From assembly GCA_028710655.1 (NCBI GenBank), contig JAQTTS010000064.1:1-9311 (forward strand): a stretch of 9,311 nucleotides of DNA, written 5' to 3'. Shown here in pieces: positions 1-6,730 of the stretch. The notes under the pieces are model-generated. The model was not told where the DNA came from. It did no database searches and was given only the letters and a program-made list of their open reading frames with translations. The position numbers were made by a program, and so were the translations under genes. Origin of the DNA: Dehalococcoidales bacterium (lineage in GTDB: Bacteria; Chloroflexota; Dehalococcoidia; Dehalococcoidales; UBA5760). The stretch's first letter is position 1. Each line of letters begins with the position of its first letter.

Positions 1-153
1 CATCTCTCAGCTTATAGTTATAAGCAAAGGTGTTATCTTAAGCTTTTAAGCTTCCATTGAATAGCTCCCGTCGTTAAGTTAACAGTTGAAACCCTGATCA
101 GTTCCCGCAGAAATATTTGACTTTCTTTAGTTTTTATAGTTTGGTTCTCCCAT

Positions 154-1788
154 ATGCCAAAATACATCTTTGTTACCGGTGGAGTAGTTAGTTCGGTCGG
201 CAAGGGTATCACTGTCGCTTCCATCGGCACCATTCTAAAAGGCCACCAGATCAGTGTGTCGGTGCAGAAGCTGGATCCGTATCTCAATGTTGACCCGGGA
301 ACGATGTCTCCCTATCAGCATGGTGAAGTGTTCGTTACTCAGGACGGTGCCGAGACTGACCTTGACCTGGGTAACTACGAACGATTCATTGATGTTGATC
401 TTACTGCCGAGTCCAATGTGACCTCGGGTCAGATCTACAGCTCGGTTATCGATAAGGAGAGGCGTGGTAATTTCCTGGGCGGCACCATTCAGGTAGTCCC
501 TCATGTTACCGGCGAGATTAAGGAACGGTTCCGAAGACTGGCCGACAAATCTCAGGCCGAGGTAATTATTATTGAGGTCGGCGGTACGGTAGGCGATATT
601 GAAGGACAGCCCTTTCTGGAAGCCATCAGGCAAATGAGGAATGATGTCGGGCGGGATAATGTGCTCTATATTCACGTTACCTTTCTCCCCTACCTTACCT
701 CCACCAAGGAGTTGAAGACGAAACCTACCCAGCACAGCGTTAACGAGCTGCGCCGCATCGGCATCCAGCCTGACATTATCGTATGCCGCAGCGATTACCC
801 TATCTCGGAGGCGATAAGGGACAAAATATCCCTGTTCTGCGATGTTGAGCGGCAGGCGGTCATTCCCCTGCCCACGGTAGACACCATCTACGAAGTTCCT
901 CTGGTCCTTGAAGAGGAGGGTATGGGACGGCTGGTTATTGATAAGCTGGGTCTAAAGACCAGTAAGACAGATTTAAAGCAATGGCGGGAACTGGTCAGCC
1001 GGATTAAAGGGCCTCTCGAGCCGGTCAATATTGCTCTGGTGGGCAAATATGTGGAGTTGCAGGATGCTTATTTCTCGGTCCGTGAAGCGCTCTATCATGC
1101 CGCCCTCCACCATGACAGGTGTATCAACCTGATCTGGGTCCGCTCGGAGGATTTGGAAGGTAACGCTAGCGATGCCGTACTCCAGTCGGCCCAGGGTATC
1201 ATCGTCCCCGGTGGTTTTGGCGTTAGAGGCATAGAAGGCATGGTAAGAGCAGCCGGCTACGCCCGGAAGAACGGAATTCCCTACCTGGGGTTGTGCTTGG
1301 GGATGCAGGTTATGGTGATCGAGTTCGCCTGCCATGTGCTGGGTTTAAACGAATCCAACTCTACTGAATTCTGCGCCTCTACCGCTTACCCGGTTATTGA
1401 TCTGCTCCCCGGGCAAAAGGCGATAAAAAATAAGGGGGGCACCATGCGCCTGGGTGACTATCCCTGCCGTCTGGTCGAGGGCAGCCGGGCTGCCGGTGTC
1501 TACAAAGAGAGTCTGGTTAACGAGCGTCACCGGCACCGCTACGAATTCAACAATCAATTCCGCGCCCGTCTCGAAGAGGCGGGTATGGTCTACTCCGGTC
1601 TCTCTCCCGACGGCAGACTGGTGGAAATCTGCGAGCTGCCCGACCATCCCTGGATGGTAGGCTGCCAGTTCCATCCCGAGTTCAAGTCCCGCCCCGGCCG
1701 TCCGCATCCCCTGTTCCTCGGTTTCATCGGGGTTGCCATAGAGACACTGCGGGAGGGGGCACAGCCTTCGCTACCCCTCAATTCGTAG
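154..1788 (+). CDS. pyrG: CTP synthase (glutamine-hydrolysing)
   Basis: Makes CTP from UTP, ATP and glutamine, the last step of de novo pyrimidine nucleotide synthesis, in the cytoplasm. At 544 aa it has the normal family length. The N-terminal synthetase domain (about residues 1-265) opens with the family signature [17 protein letters not shown] (residues 3-19; the usual form has SSLGKG) and carries [15 protein letters not shown] and [16 protein letters not shown]71 and E141 fit the Mg-binding acidic residues. The C-terminal class I glutamine amidotransferase domain (about 290-535) has its nucleophile C381 in GLCLGMQ and the H507/E509 pair in FHPEF. The ATG at 154 is the only sensible start, because an in-frame TGA lies at 118-120. 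No Shine-Dalgarno sequence is visible before it, so initiation may be weak or leaderless. The fsa gene follows after 29 bp, suggesting co-transcription. Confidence 0.98.
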   Translation: MPKYIFVTGGVVSSVGKGITVASIGTILKGHQISVSVQKLDPYLNVDPGTMSPYQHGEVFVTQDGAETDLDLGNYERFIDVDLTAESNVTSGQIYSSVIDKERRGNFLGGTIQVVPHVTGEIKERFRRLADKSQAEVIIIEVGGTVGDIEGQPFLEAIRQMRNDVGRDNVLYIHVTFLPYLTSTKELKTKPTQHSVNELRRIGIQPDIIVCRSDYPISEAIRDKISLFCDVERQAVIPLPTVDTIYEVPLVLEEEGMGRLVIDKLGLKTSKTDLKQWRELVSRIKGPLEPVNIALVGKYVELQDAYFSVREALYHAALHHDRCINLIWVRSEDLEGNASDAVLQSAQGIIVPGGFGVRGIEGMVRAAGYARKNGIPYLGLCLGMQVMVIEFACHVLGLNESNSTEFCASTAYPVIDLLPGQKAIKNKGGTMRLGDYPCRLVEGSRAAGVYKESLVNERHRHRYEFNNQFRARLEEAGMVYSGLSPDGRLVEICELPDHPWMVGCQFHPEFKSRPGRPHPLFLGFIGVAIETLREGAQPSLPLNS

Positions 1789-1817
1789 CGTTTAGATAGT
1801 GCAAAACAGGAGAATAC

Positions 1818-2465
1818 ATGCAGATATTCCTGGATACGGCTAATATCGACCAGATAAGGCAGGCTGCTAAGCTGGGTGTTATTAGCGGTGTTACCACCAA
1901 CCCTACTCTGGTGTCCAATGAAAAGACCTCTGACTATGAAACGGTTACCAGGACCATCTGCTCGATAATACCCGGTTCGGTTTCCGTTGAGGTGCTGGCC
2001 GAGGATAGCGAGTCAATGGTTAAGGAGGCCCGGGTCAAGGCCTCCTGGGCGCCGAACGTGACCATTAAGATACCGGCCACTGCCGATGGCCTTCAGACGA
2101 TATCGGTCCTGAGTAAGGAAAATATAGCAGTAAATATGACCCTGTGCTTCTCATTGAACCAGGCTCTGCTCGGAGCACTGGCCGGCGCTGCCTACGTCAG
2201 CCCGTTCGTCGGCAGGCTTGACGACGCTGGTCATGACGGCATGCAGCTGGTCAAAGACATCGTCGGTGTGTTTAAATACTATAATTTCCCGACCAGGGTA
2301 ATCGCGGCCAGCATACGCCATCCTCAACACTGTCTGGCAGCAGCCGAGGCGGGGGCTGATATTGCTACTGTGCCCTATAGCGTGCTGATGCAGATGATAC
2401 GCCACCCGCTTACCGATATAGGTGTTGCCCGCTTTCTTGCCGACTGGCGGCGTGTATCGCAGTAA
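1818..2465 (+). CDS. fsa: Fructose-6-phosphate aldolase / transaldolase family protein
   Basis: Class I aldolase of the small transaldolase family (TalC/FSA type), acting on sugar phosphates of the pentose phosphate and fructose-6-phosphate pool. The 215 aa match the usual 210-220 aa. Family marks are FLDTANIDQIR at the N-terminus (D6), GVTTNPTLV at residues 24-32, the Schiff-base lysine K84 in NVTIKIPATADGL, and YVSPFVGRLDD in the second half, followed by ASIRHP and GADIATVP. An AGGAG sequence at 1808-1812 sits 5 nt before the ATG. It lies 29 bp after pyrG, so the two probably form an operon. Sequence alone does not separate true transaldolase from fructose-6-phosphate aldolase activity, so the symbol is provisional. 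Confidence 0.93.
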   Translation: MQIFLDTANIDQIRQAAKLGVISGVTTNPTLVSNEKTSDYETVTRTICSIIPGSVSVEVLAEDSESMVKEARVKASWAPNVTIKIPATADGLQTISVLSKENIAVNMTLCFSLNQALLGALAGAAYVSPFVGRLDDAGHDGMQLVKDIVGVFKYYNFPTRVIAASIRHPQHCLAAAEAGADIATVPYSVLMQMIRHPLTDIGVARFLADWRRVSQ

Positions 2466-2686
2466 ACAAGACAGGGTGCGCAGGGTCCGGGTGTTCAACG
2501 GCAAGGCGGGGCTGTTAGCTGTCTGCCCGGGTACCCTGTGAGGATAGTCTTAATAAGAAAGAACTGGTAACGGGATAACCCGAGAGCAATTGCCAGAACA
2601 AAGTCTCCCCTCCGGAGTTGTACCTCTCGCCAAGGTAATATCAAGAGAGGGAGTACCAAATAAGAACCAAGGGGGAAGGTTAAAAT
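2466..2686 (+). promoter_or_regulatory. Structured leader region upstream of rho
   Basis: A 221-bp gap between fsa and rho with no coding sequence I can support, but dense in inverted repeats. ACAGGGT (2471-2477) can pair with ACCCTGT (2533-2539), with further CCGGG/CCCGG pairing inside. CGGG-ATAA-CCCG (2571-2582) is a perfect tetraloop hairpin, framed by CTGG (2564-2567) and CCAG (2593-2596). GTACCTCTC (2620-2628) pairs with GAGAG (2645-2649) plus GTAC (2653-2656), just before the ribosome binding site GGAAGG at 2674-2679. No U-tract follows any of these, so they are not classic intrinsic terminators. Rho genes are autoregulated in other bacteria by premature termination in the leader; a similar role here is inference. 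I recognise no known riboswitch. Confidence 0.4.
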
Positions 2687-3952
2687 ATGAACATTGCCGA
2701 TTTGGAAGACAAGAGCAAGGATGAGCTGGTTGAGCTGGCCAAGGAGATGGGGCTTTCCAGCTGCACCAACTTGAAGAAACAGGATATCATCATGCGTATC
2801 CTGCAGGAGCAGACCGAACAGCAGGGAAATATCTTCTGCGGTGGTATCCTGAAGATTATGAACGATGGCTACGGTTTCTTGAGACAGAGCTCGCTGCTGC
2901 CCAGTTCGGACGATATCTACGTATCCCAGTCGCAGATACGCCGCTTCCGTTTACGCACCGGCGATATGGTCACCGGTCAGGTCAGGACACCCAAGAGCAG
3001 TGAGAAGTACCGCAGCCTGCTCCGGGTAGAGGCAATTAACGATATCAATCCGGAGCTTTTGAAAAATCGCCCCCATTTCAAGGCGCTTACTCCCACCTTC
3101 CCCGACAAACTGATCAACCTGGAGACGACGTCCGATAACCTGTCCAGCCGCTTGATCAACCTCATTGCTCCGATCGGCCGGGGACAGCGGGGCTTGATTG
3201 TGTCGCCGCCCAAAGCGGGTAAGACGCTGCTGCTGAAGTCCATTGCCAACGCCGCTACCACTAACTACCACGATATTCACCTTATGGTCTGTCTTATCGG
3301 GGAGCGGCCGGAAGAGGTCACCGATATCAAACGTTCGGTCAGGGGTGATGTGATCAGTGCCACCTTCGACGAGCCGGTAGAGAACCACACCCGCGTCGCT
3401 GAGCTGGCACTGGAGAGGGCCAAACGGTTGGTGGAAAGCGGCAAGGATGTAGTTATTCTCCTCGATGGCATCACCCGTCTGACCCGGTCGTATAACCTGG
3501 TGATGCCTTCCAGCGGCCGCACCCTGTCCGGCGGTATTGATCCGGCGGCCCTGCACCCGGCTAAACGCTTCTTTGGCGCCGCCCGCAATATGGATGAGGG
3601 CGGCAGTCTGACCATTATTGCCACCTGCCTCGTTGACACCGGCAGCCGTATGGACGACCTCATCTATGAAGAGTTTAAAGGGACCGGTAATATGGAACTC
3701 CACCTCGACCGCCGGCTGGCAGAGCGTCGGATATTCCCGGCGATCGATATCCAGCGCAGCGGTACCAGACGGGAGGAGCTGCTTCTCAGTGAGAGTGACT
3801 TGAAGCAGATCTGGCTGCTGCGGCGTATGATGTCTATGGTTGCCACCGATTCGATCAACTTTACCGAGACTACGGAGCGGGTTCTTGACCGTCTGCGCAA
3901 GACGAAGACCAATGCCGAGTTCCTGGCTAACTTAAACAAGGAAACGGCATAA
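2687..3952 (+). CDS. rho: Transcription termination factor Rho
   Basis: Hexameric RNA-dependent ATPase/helicase that ends transcription at untranslated RNA. The 421 aa are a normal length (E. coli 419). Domains in order: Rho N-terminal helical domain (residues 1-42), cold-shock-like primary RNA-binding domain (about 48-118, with GYGFLR), then the RecA-type ATPase. Walker A is PPKAGKT with K179/T180 (E. coli K184/T185), the catalytic glutamate is E206 in GERPEEV, and Walker B ends at D260. The hallmark segments EEFKGTGNMELHL and IDIQRSGTRREELLL are present. Oddities against the usual sequence are G205 (normally D), I214 (E. coli M219), G261 (normally S, in DSITR) and R321 (E. coli K326). The ATG follows GGAAGG with 7 nt spacing. 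The next gene, tRNA-fMet, has its own promoter. Confidence 0.98.
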   Translation: MNIADLEDKSKDELVELAKEMGLSSCTNLKKQDIIMRILQEQTEQQGNIFCGGILKIMNDGYGFLRQSSLLPSSDDIYVSQSQIRRFRLRTGDMVTGQVRTPKSSEKYRSLLRVEAINDINPELLKNRPHFKALTPTFPDKLINLETTSDNLSSRLINLIAPIGRGQRGLIVSPPKAGKTLLLKSIANAATTNYHDIHLMVCLIGERPEEVTDIKRSVRGDVISATFDEPVENHTRVAELALERAKRLVESGKDVVILLDGITRLTRSYNLVMPSSGRTLSGGIDPAALHPAKRFFGAARNMDEGGSLTIIATCLVDTGSRMDDLIYEEFKGTGNMELHLDRRLAERRIFPAIDIQRSGTRREELLLSESDLKQIWLLRRMMSMVATDSINFTETTERVLDRLRKTKTNAEFLANLNKETA

Positions 3953-3977
3953 CAAAGGGATCAGAAGGGGCCATGGT

Positions 3978-4007
3978 TTGACAGGCCGCCCCGCCGGAGT
4001 CTATACT
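3978..4007 (+). promoter_or_regulatory. Sigma-70-type promoter of tRNA-fMet
   Basis: A perfect -35 box TTGACA (3978-3983), an 18-bp GC-rich spacer and a -10 box TATACT (4002-4007, 5 of 6 consensus). The predicted start of transcription, about 4013-4015, is only a few bases before the tRNA 5' end at 4018. This suits a strong stable-RNA promoter that works independently of rho read-through. Confidence 0.8.
3993..4003 (+). repeat. 11-bp direct repeat GCCGGAGTCTA, left copy
   Basis: Identical to 7650-7660. This copy covers the end of the spacer and the first bases of the -10 region of the tRNA-fMet promoter. The pair brackets the tRNA and the whole element. It may be chance or the trace of an old duplication. 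Confidence 0.35.
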
Positions 4008-4017
4008 TGGAGTATAA

Positions 4018-4092
4018 CGCGGGGTGGAGCAGTGGCAGCTCGTCGGGCTCATAACCCGAAGGTCGTTGGTTCAAATCCAACCCCCGCTACCA
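4018..4092 (+). tRNA. Initiator tRNA-fMet (CAU anticodon)
   Basis: Carries formylmethionine for translation initiation. The cloverleaf is complete: acceptor GCGGGG (4019-4024) pairs with CCCCGC, the D stem is GAGC/GCTC with A11:U24, the anticodon stem-loop is TCGGG-CTCATAA-CCCGA with CAT at 4050-4052, the T arm is GTTGG-TTCAAAT-CCAAC, and CCA is encoded. The three consecutive G:C pairs in the anticodon stem and the unpaired 1:72 position mark it as the initiator rather than elongator Met. Position 1:72 is C:U here, where most bacteria have C:A. The 75-nt length reflects a D loop 2 nt shorter than in E. coli. The last 22 bases overlap the integrase coding sequence on the other strand. Confidence 0.97.
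4071..4092 (+). other. Predicted left attachment site in the tRNA 3' end
   Basis: Tyrosine recombinases of this kind commonly integrate into the 3' end of a tRNA gene and restore it with an identical segment brought by the element. The integrase gene directly abuts and overlaps this tRNA end, which is the usual position of attL. The exact core cannot be set, because no second copy of the tRNA 3' sequence was found in the rest of the window on either strand. Confidence 0.5.
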
Positions 4093-5342
4093 ATTTTTAA
4101 AGCTAAAAAGCCCCCGAAATCCTTTAAGGGATCAGGGGCTTTTTCATTTTTGCTAATAATTTGCGAATAATTGTTTTCAACCAACTCTTTTTCACGCCCG
4201 GATAATACCATTTTGTCAAAGCCTTCAGCTGCTGCTTGTTGAAGTCCCGGGCTTACATGACTATAGGTATCAAGCGTTATCTGTATGCTTGAGTGCCCTA
4301 ATCGTTCTTGAACTATCTTAGGGTGTACACCTTGTTTGAGCATAAGAGAGGCTTGAGTATGACGGAGGTCATGCAGTCTTACCCCTTCTAACCCTATCCG
4401 CCTAGACAGTTTTATCCAAGCGTGAGTAATTGTATCGGGCAGTAGCGGTTTACCTTCGAGATCGCTAAAGACTAGATTATCATCCGTCAAAGGTATACCC
4501 AGTTCTATCCTTTGCTCAAAAGTTTTGTCCTTATGTTTTTGCAGTAATAAGGCTAACGATGGAGGCAATGAGACCATACGGCGTCCTTTTGCCGATTTGG
4601 GTTGTCTAAATACGATTTCCCCAGTGCGGAGGTGGTGTAAAGTCCTAATGACGTATGCCTGGCACAATAGCAAGTCTAGGTCGCACCATCTCAAAGCCAG
4701 AAGTTCAGATCGTCTCATTCCAGTAAAGATGGCAGTATAGAATAACGCGTAGTAAGGAGTTTCTTGAGCGGCTTTAAGAACATTACTAATATCTAATTCA
4801 CTTAGAGTATGCCACTGTGGACGCTGATAGCGGGGTGGACTTACAGCACTGGCAACGTTACGGTTTAATAAACCCATCTTAACGGCGTGTTCTAGTGCAT
4901 CATGCAGGGTAATGTGGTGATGTCTCACCGATCTGGGGCTAAGGCCACCTTTACCATCACACCGGCCACCTAGAAGCTTTTCTGAATAGTAGTGCTGCAA
5001 ATGCTCCGGCTTTAATTGTGTTAGCGTTATCTTCCCCAACGAAGGCGAAATATGACGATTTATTATGTGATCATATCCCTCTGCTGTCCTGGGGGCTAGA
5101 TTAGGTTTTACATAGTCCCTTAACCACTTATCGAGATATTCCCCCAGTGTCGTTTTACCCGGCTTAATGAAAGTGCCGTTATCGAGTTGGTTTAGTATTT
5201 CAGATAGTTTCTTTTCAGCGTCCTTCTTTGTGCCTTTGACACTTACCCATTGCTGCTTGTATCTTCCAGTAGCAGCATCTTTACCTAGGCTGATAGCGAT
5301 AGAATAGCTGTCTTTACCCCTCTTGGTTATGTGGCCTCTCAT
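4071..5342 (-). CDS. int: Tyrosine recombinase / integrase
   Basis: Catalyses site-specific integration and excision of the element, most likely at tRNA-fMet. The 423 aa comprise an N-terminal arm-binding domain (about residues 1-60), a SAM-like core-binding domain (about 63-165) and a catalytic domain (about 175-375). All catalytic residues are present: R210 in TGMRRSE, a beta-strand lysine (K249, or K252) in PKSAKGRR, H324 and R327 in HDLRHT, H350 in LGHSS, and nucleophile Y360 in DTYSH. AAGGAGG at 5349-5355 lies 6 nt before the start. The gene overlaps the upstream 239-aa gene by 29 bp, pointing to coupled translation. The tail after about residue 395 is odd: it is encoded by a terminator-like hairpin and then by the antisense of the tRNA 3' end, with the stop codon inside the tRNA. 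Confidence 0.96.
   Translation of the reverse strand: MRGHITKRGKDSYSIAISLGKDAATGRYKQQWVSVKGTKKDAEKKLSEILNQLDNGTFIKPGKTTLGEYLDKWLRDYVKPNLAPRTAEGYDHIINRHISPSLGKITLTQLKPEHLQHYYSEKLLGGRCDGKGGLSPRSVRHHHITLHDALEHAVKMGLLNRNVASAVSPPRYQRPQWHTLSELDISNVLKAAQETPYYALFYTAIFTGMRRSELLALRWCDLDLLLCQAYVIRTLHHLRTGEIVFRQPKSAKGRRMVSLPPSLALLLQKHKDKTFEQRIELGIPLTDDNLVFSDLEGKPLLPDTITHAWIKLSRRIGLEGVRLHDLRHTQASLMLKQGVHPKIVQERLGHSSIQITLDTYSHVSPGLQQAAAEGFDKMVLSGREKELVENNYSQIISKNEKAPDPLKDFGGFLALKIGSGGWI
4105..4144. terminator. Bidirectional intrinsic terminator after tRNA-fMet, inside int
   Basis: A perfect 10-bp inverted repeat, AAAAAGCCCC (4105-4114) and GGGGCTTTTT (4135-4144), encloses a smaller ATCC/GGAT stem. Read on either strand it gives a GC stem followed by a run of U, so it should stop transcripts of the tRNA on + and of the integrase on -. 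It lies within the last codons of int, upstream of the int stop codon. Confidence 0.8.
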
Positions 5343-6033
5343 TTTTCGCCTCCTTCTCTGTCGTCATTGTTTGTTCTATACTCTTCGCATAATTCCTTGT
5401 TTTTTCGTAATCTTCTATTTTCTGTATATCCCTTGGAGACAAACCATCTCTCCACTTAAGCCAGTCTTCTTTTATGACGCCAAATATCTTATTTTCGCGT
5501 TCAAGCGTGAGTTCTTTTCCTGTTACGATTTCATAGAGCTTTAGGTCATGATATGTATCTGGACCAATCAGACTCCCGCCGCTACTCTCCATCAATTGCT
5601 CATACAGACTACGGCTGCAGGCCATAAGACTGAGTTCTCTAATATCTTTAGTAAGTGTGTATAAACGACCAGTCCACAACGCATCACGAATGGAAAATGG
5701 ACTGTTTGATGTCTCACGCCTGTAAACCCATACCTTTAATACGGTAGGGAGTGCTTCCGGATGGATCGGATATTTAGCAAGGCTAAGAATACTCCAAGGT
5801 TTATCAAGATCCTTTATTTCAGGAGGCCGATTTTCATGCCTGTCACGTGTTTTTTTTATCTCCACCTGTATTGCAGTCAGCTTCGGCCAATTAGGTGGCA
5901 CATTGGGATTATCCTTGCGCAGGCGTTCATGGACTTCCCTCATTATTTCTTTTGCTACCCAGTCCTGATGCTCTAACCATACCTGCGCAATAATCCTTTT
6001 TACATTATCGGTAATTTTCGGTCCCCCTGGCAT
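5314..6033 (-). CDS. Unrecognised 239-aa element protein, possible DNA-binding regulator
   Basis: I do not recognise a named family. The protein is soluble in character, with no signal peptide or membrane segment. The N-terminal part (about residues 8-62: VKRIIAQVWLEH, then WVAKEIMREVHERLRK, then LTAIQVEIKKTRDR) reads like two or three helices with a possible helix-turn-helix. The middle has a Trp/Pro-rich stretch (DKPWSILSLAKYPIHPEA, residues 77-94), and the C-terminus is charged (about 200-239). The start is well supported by AAGGAGG at 6039-6045, 5 nt before the ATG. It is the first gene of the leftward pair, overlaps int by 29 bp and is divergent from xis, the position held by repressors or integration regulators in many phages and islands. 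A regulatory role is inferred from place, not homology. Confidence 0.85.
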   Translation of the reverse strand: MPGGPKITDNVKRIIAQVWLEHQDWVAKEIMREVHERLRKDNPNVPPNWPKLTAIQVEIKKTRDRHENRPPEIKDLDKPWSILSLAKYPIHPEALPTVLKVWVYRRETSNSPFSIRDALWTGRLYTLTKDIRELSLMACSRSLYEQLMESSGGSLIGPDTYHDLKLYEIVTGKELTLERENKIFGVIKEDWLKWRDGLSPRDIQKIEDYEKTRNYAKSIEQTMTTEKEAKNERPHNQEG

Positions 6034-6059
6034 TTTATCCTCCTTGTGAGCTTATTAGT

Positions 6060-6088
6060 ATTATGTGAGCCTTTTAAGTGTAACATAA
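6060..6088 (-). promoter_or_regulatory. Candidate promoter for the leftward 239-aa gene and int
   Basis: On the - strand a good -10 box CATAAT (at 6060-6065) lies 17 bp from a weak -35 TTATGT (at 6083-6088). The TGTGAGC repeat copy at 6064-6070 overlaps the -10 box, and another copy at 6045-6051 touches the ribosome binding site of the 239-aa gene. The poor -35 suggests an activated or weak promoter. Confidence 0.4.
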
Positions 6089-6111
6089 GAGCGTATATCG
6101 TATCATTCGGG

Positions 6112-6140
6112 TTGCCTTATAGACAATAATGTATCATAAT
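6112..6140 (+). promoter_or_regulatory. Candidate promoter for the rightward xis-rep operon
   Basis: TTGCCT (6112-6117, 4 of 6) and CATAAT (6135-6140, 5 of 6) are separated by exactly 17 bp, and the predicted transcription start falls about 22 nt before the xis start codon. A GTATCAT repeat at 6131-6137 overlaps the -10 box, and its twin lies upstream of the -35 at 6100-6106, which would suit a repressor or Xis binding pair. Confidence 0.6.
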
Positions 6141-6168
6141 AATACAAATATGTCAAGGAGGTGAATGA

Positions 6169-6366
6169 TTGGCAGAAAAGGAAACAGAAAGGAAATTGAC
6201 CCTATCGGTAGCAGAAGCTAGTGTCATGCTCGGTATATCCCGGAATCTCGGATATGCTCTGGCAAGACAAGGGCAGTTGCCGGGCTGTATCAAGCTGGGT
6301 GAGAAAAGAATGGTGGTTAGTAAAGTCGCTCTTGAGAGGCTACTAAATGAAAACGACGCACGATAG
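6169..6366 (+). CDS. Excisionase-family helix-turn-helix protein
   Basis: A 65-aa MerR-like winged helix-turn-helix protein of the excisionase (HTH_17) type. Helix one is about residues 13-22 (VAEASVMLGI), the recognition helix is SRNLGYALARQG (24-35), a wing follows with IKLGEKRMVV (41-50), and a last helix VALERLLNE covers 53-61. Such proteins act as recombination directionality factors that favour excision by the integrase, or as small transcription regulators. The start is TTG at 6169: AAGGAGG at 6155-6161 lies 7 nt upstream, and the nearby ATG and GTG codons are in other frames that soon stop. It is the first gene of the rightward operon and divergent from the 239-aa gene, a common place for xis. 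Confidence 0.85.
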   Translation: MAEKETERKLTLSVAEASVMLGISRNLGYALARQGQLPGCIKLGEKRMVVSKVALERLLNENDAR

Positions 6367-6401
6367 AAATGGACCAGTATTAGAACAAGGAGGCTTTGCC
6401 T

Positions 6402-6590
6402 ATGGGTAGAAGGCGATCCGACGGAGTGAGCAAGGTCTGCTCCCAGTGCATCAATGAGTGCAAACAACCCTCTTACATGGAAGTAATACAGTGCCGATAT
6501 TTCAAGTCGGCCAAAACCGAAAAGCCCCTACCCTCTAGGCGTGAAATAATCGCTGTAGTCAAAAATAAAGGGCATGTTGTTGGTAAGTAA
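6402..6590 (+). CDS. Small four-cysteine protein, possible zinc ribbon
   Basis: A 62-aa protein I do not recognise as a named family. It begins with a basic stretch (MGRRRSDGVSK) and has C13, C16, C20 and C31 in the pattern CxxCxxxC then ten residues then C. That spacing could bind a metal such as zinc but is not a classic two-knuckle finger. The C-terminal half is basic. ATG at 6402 is preferred over the in-frame TTG at 6396, because AAGGAGG at 6387-6393 lies 8 nt before the ATG but only 2 nt before the TTG. It sits 35 bp after xis in the same operon, between the excisionase and replication genes. Nucleic acid binding is a guess from its charge and cysteines. Confidence 0.75.
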   Translation: MGRRRSDGVSKVCSQCINECKQPSYMEVIQCRYFKSAKTEKPLPSRREIIAVVKNKGHVVGK

Positions 6591-6730
6591 TAGCAAAGTA
6601 CTTTCAAACCATTTCTCGTCGATTACAGAGCCTTATGGGCTTGTAAAAAGGCTGCTAAGTCTTTATTTCGTCAAAGGCTCTTATTACCAGAGTAATTCTA
6701 TTAATTTTAAGGAAAAAGGGGGTTAGAACA

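Noticed and set aside
11..50. Small palindromes CTTATAgtTATAAG and CTTAAgcttTTAAG before pyrG
   Set aside because: Short and A+T-rich, with no promoter to relate them to; could be the tail of an upstream gene's terminator or chance.
117..140. TTGACT and TATAGT upstream of pyrG as a promoter
   Set aside because: The spacer is only 12 bp. Other combinations such as TTGAAA at 86-91 lack a good -10 box, so no pyrG promoter can be assigned.
235..735. Long minus-strand frames inside pyrG, and similar ones inside rho
   Set aside because: Shadows of strongly conserved genes on the + strand; their translations resemble no protein family and they lack ribosome binding sites.
6625..6700. AGAGCCT/AGGCTCT inverted repeat and AGCC-TTATG-GGCT hairpin between the Cys gene and rep
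   Set aside because: Weak stems with long spacing and no U-tract; no convincing regulatory reading.
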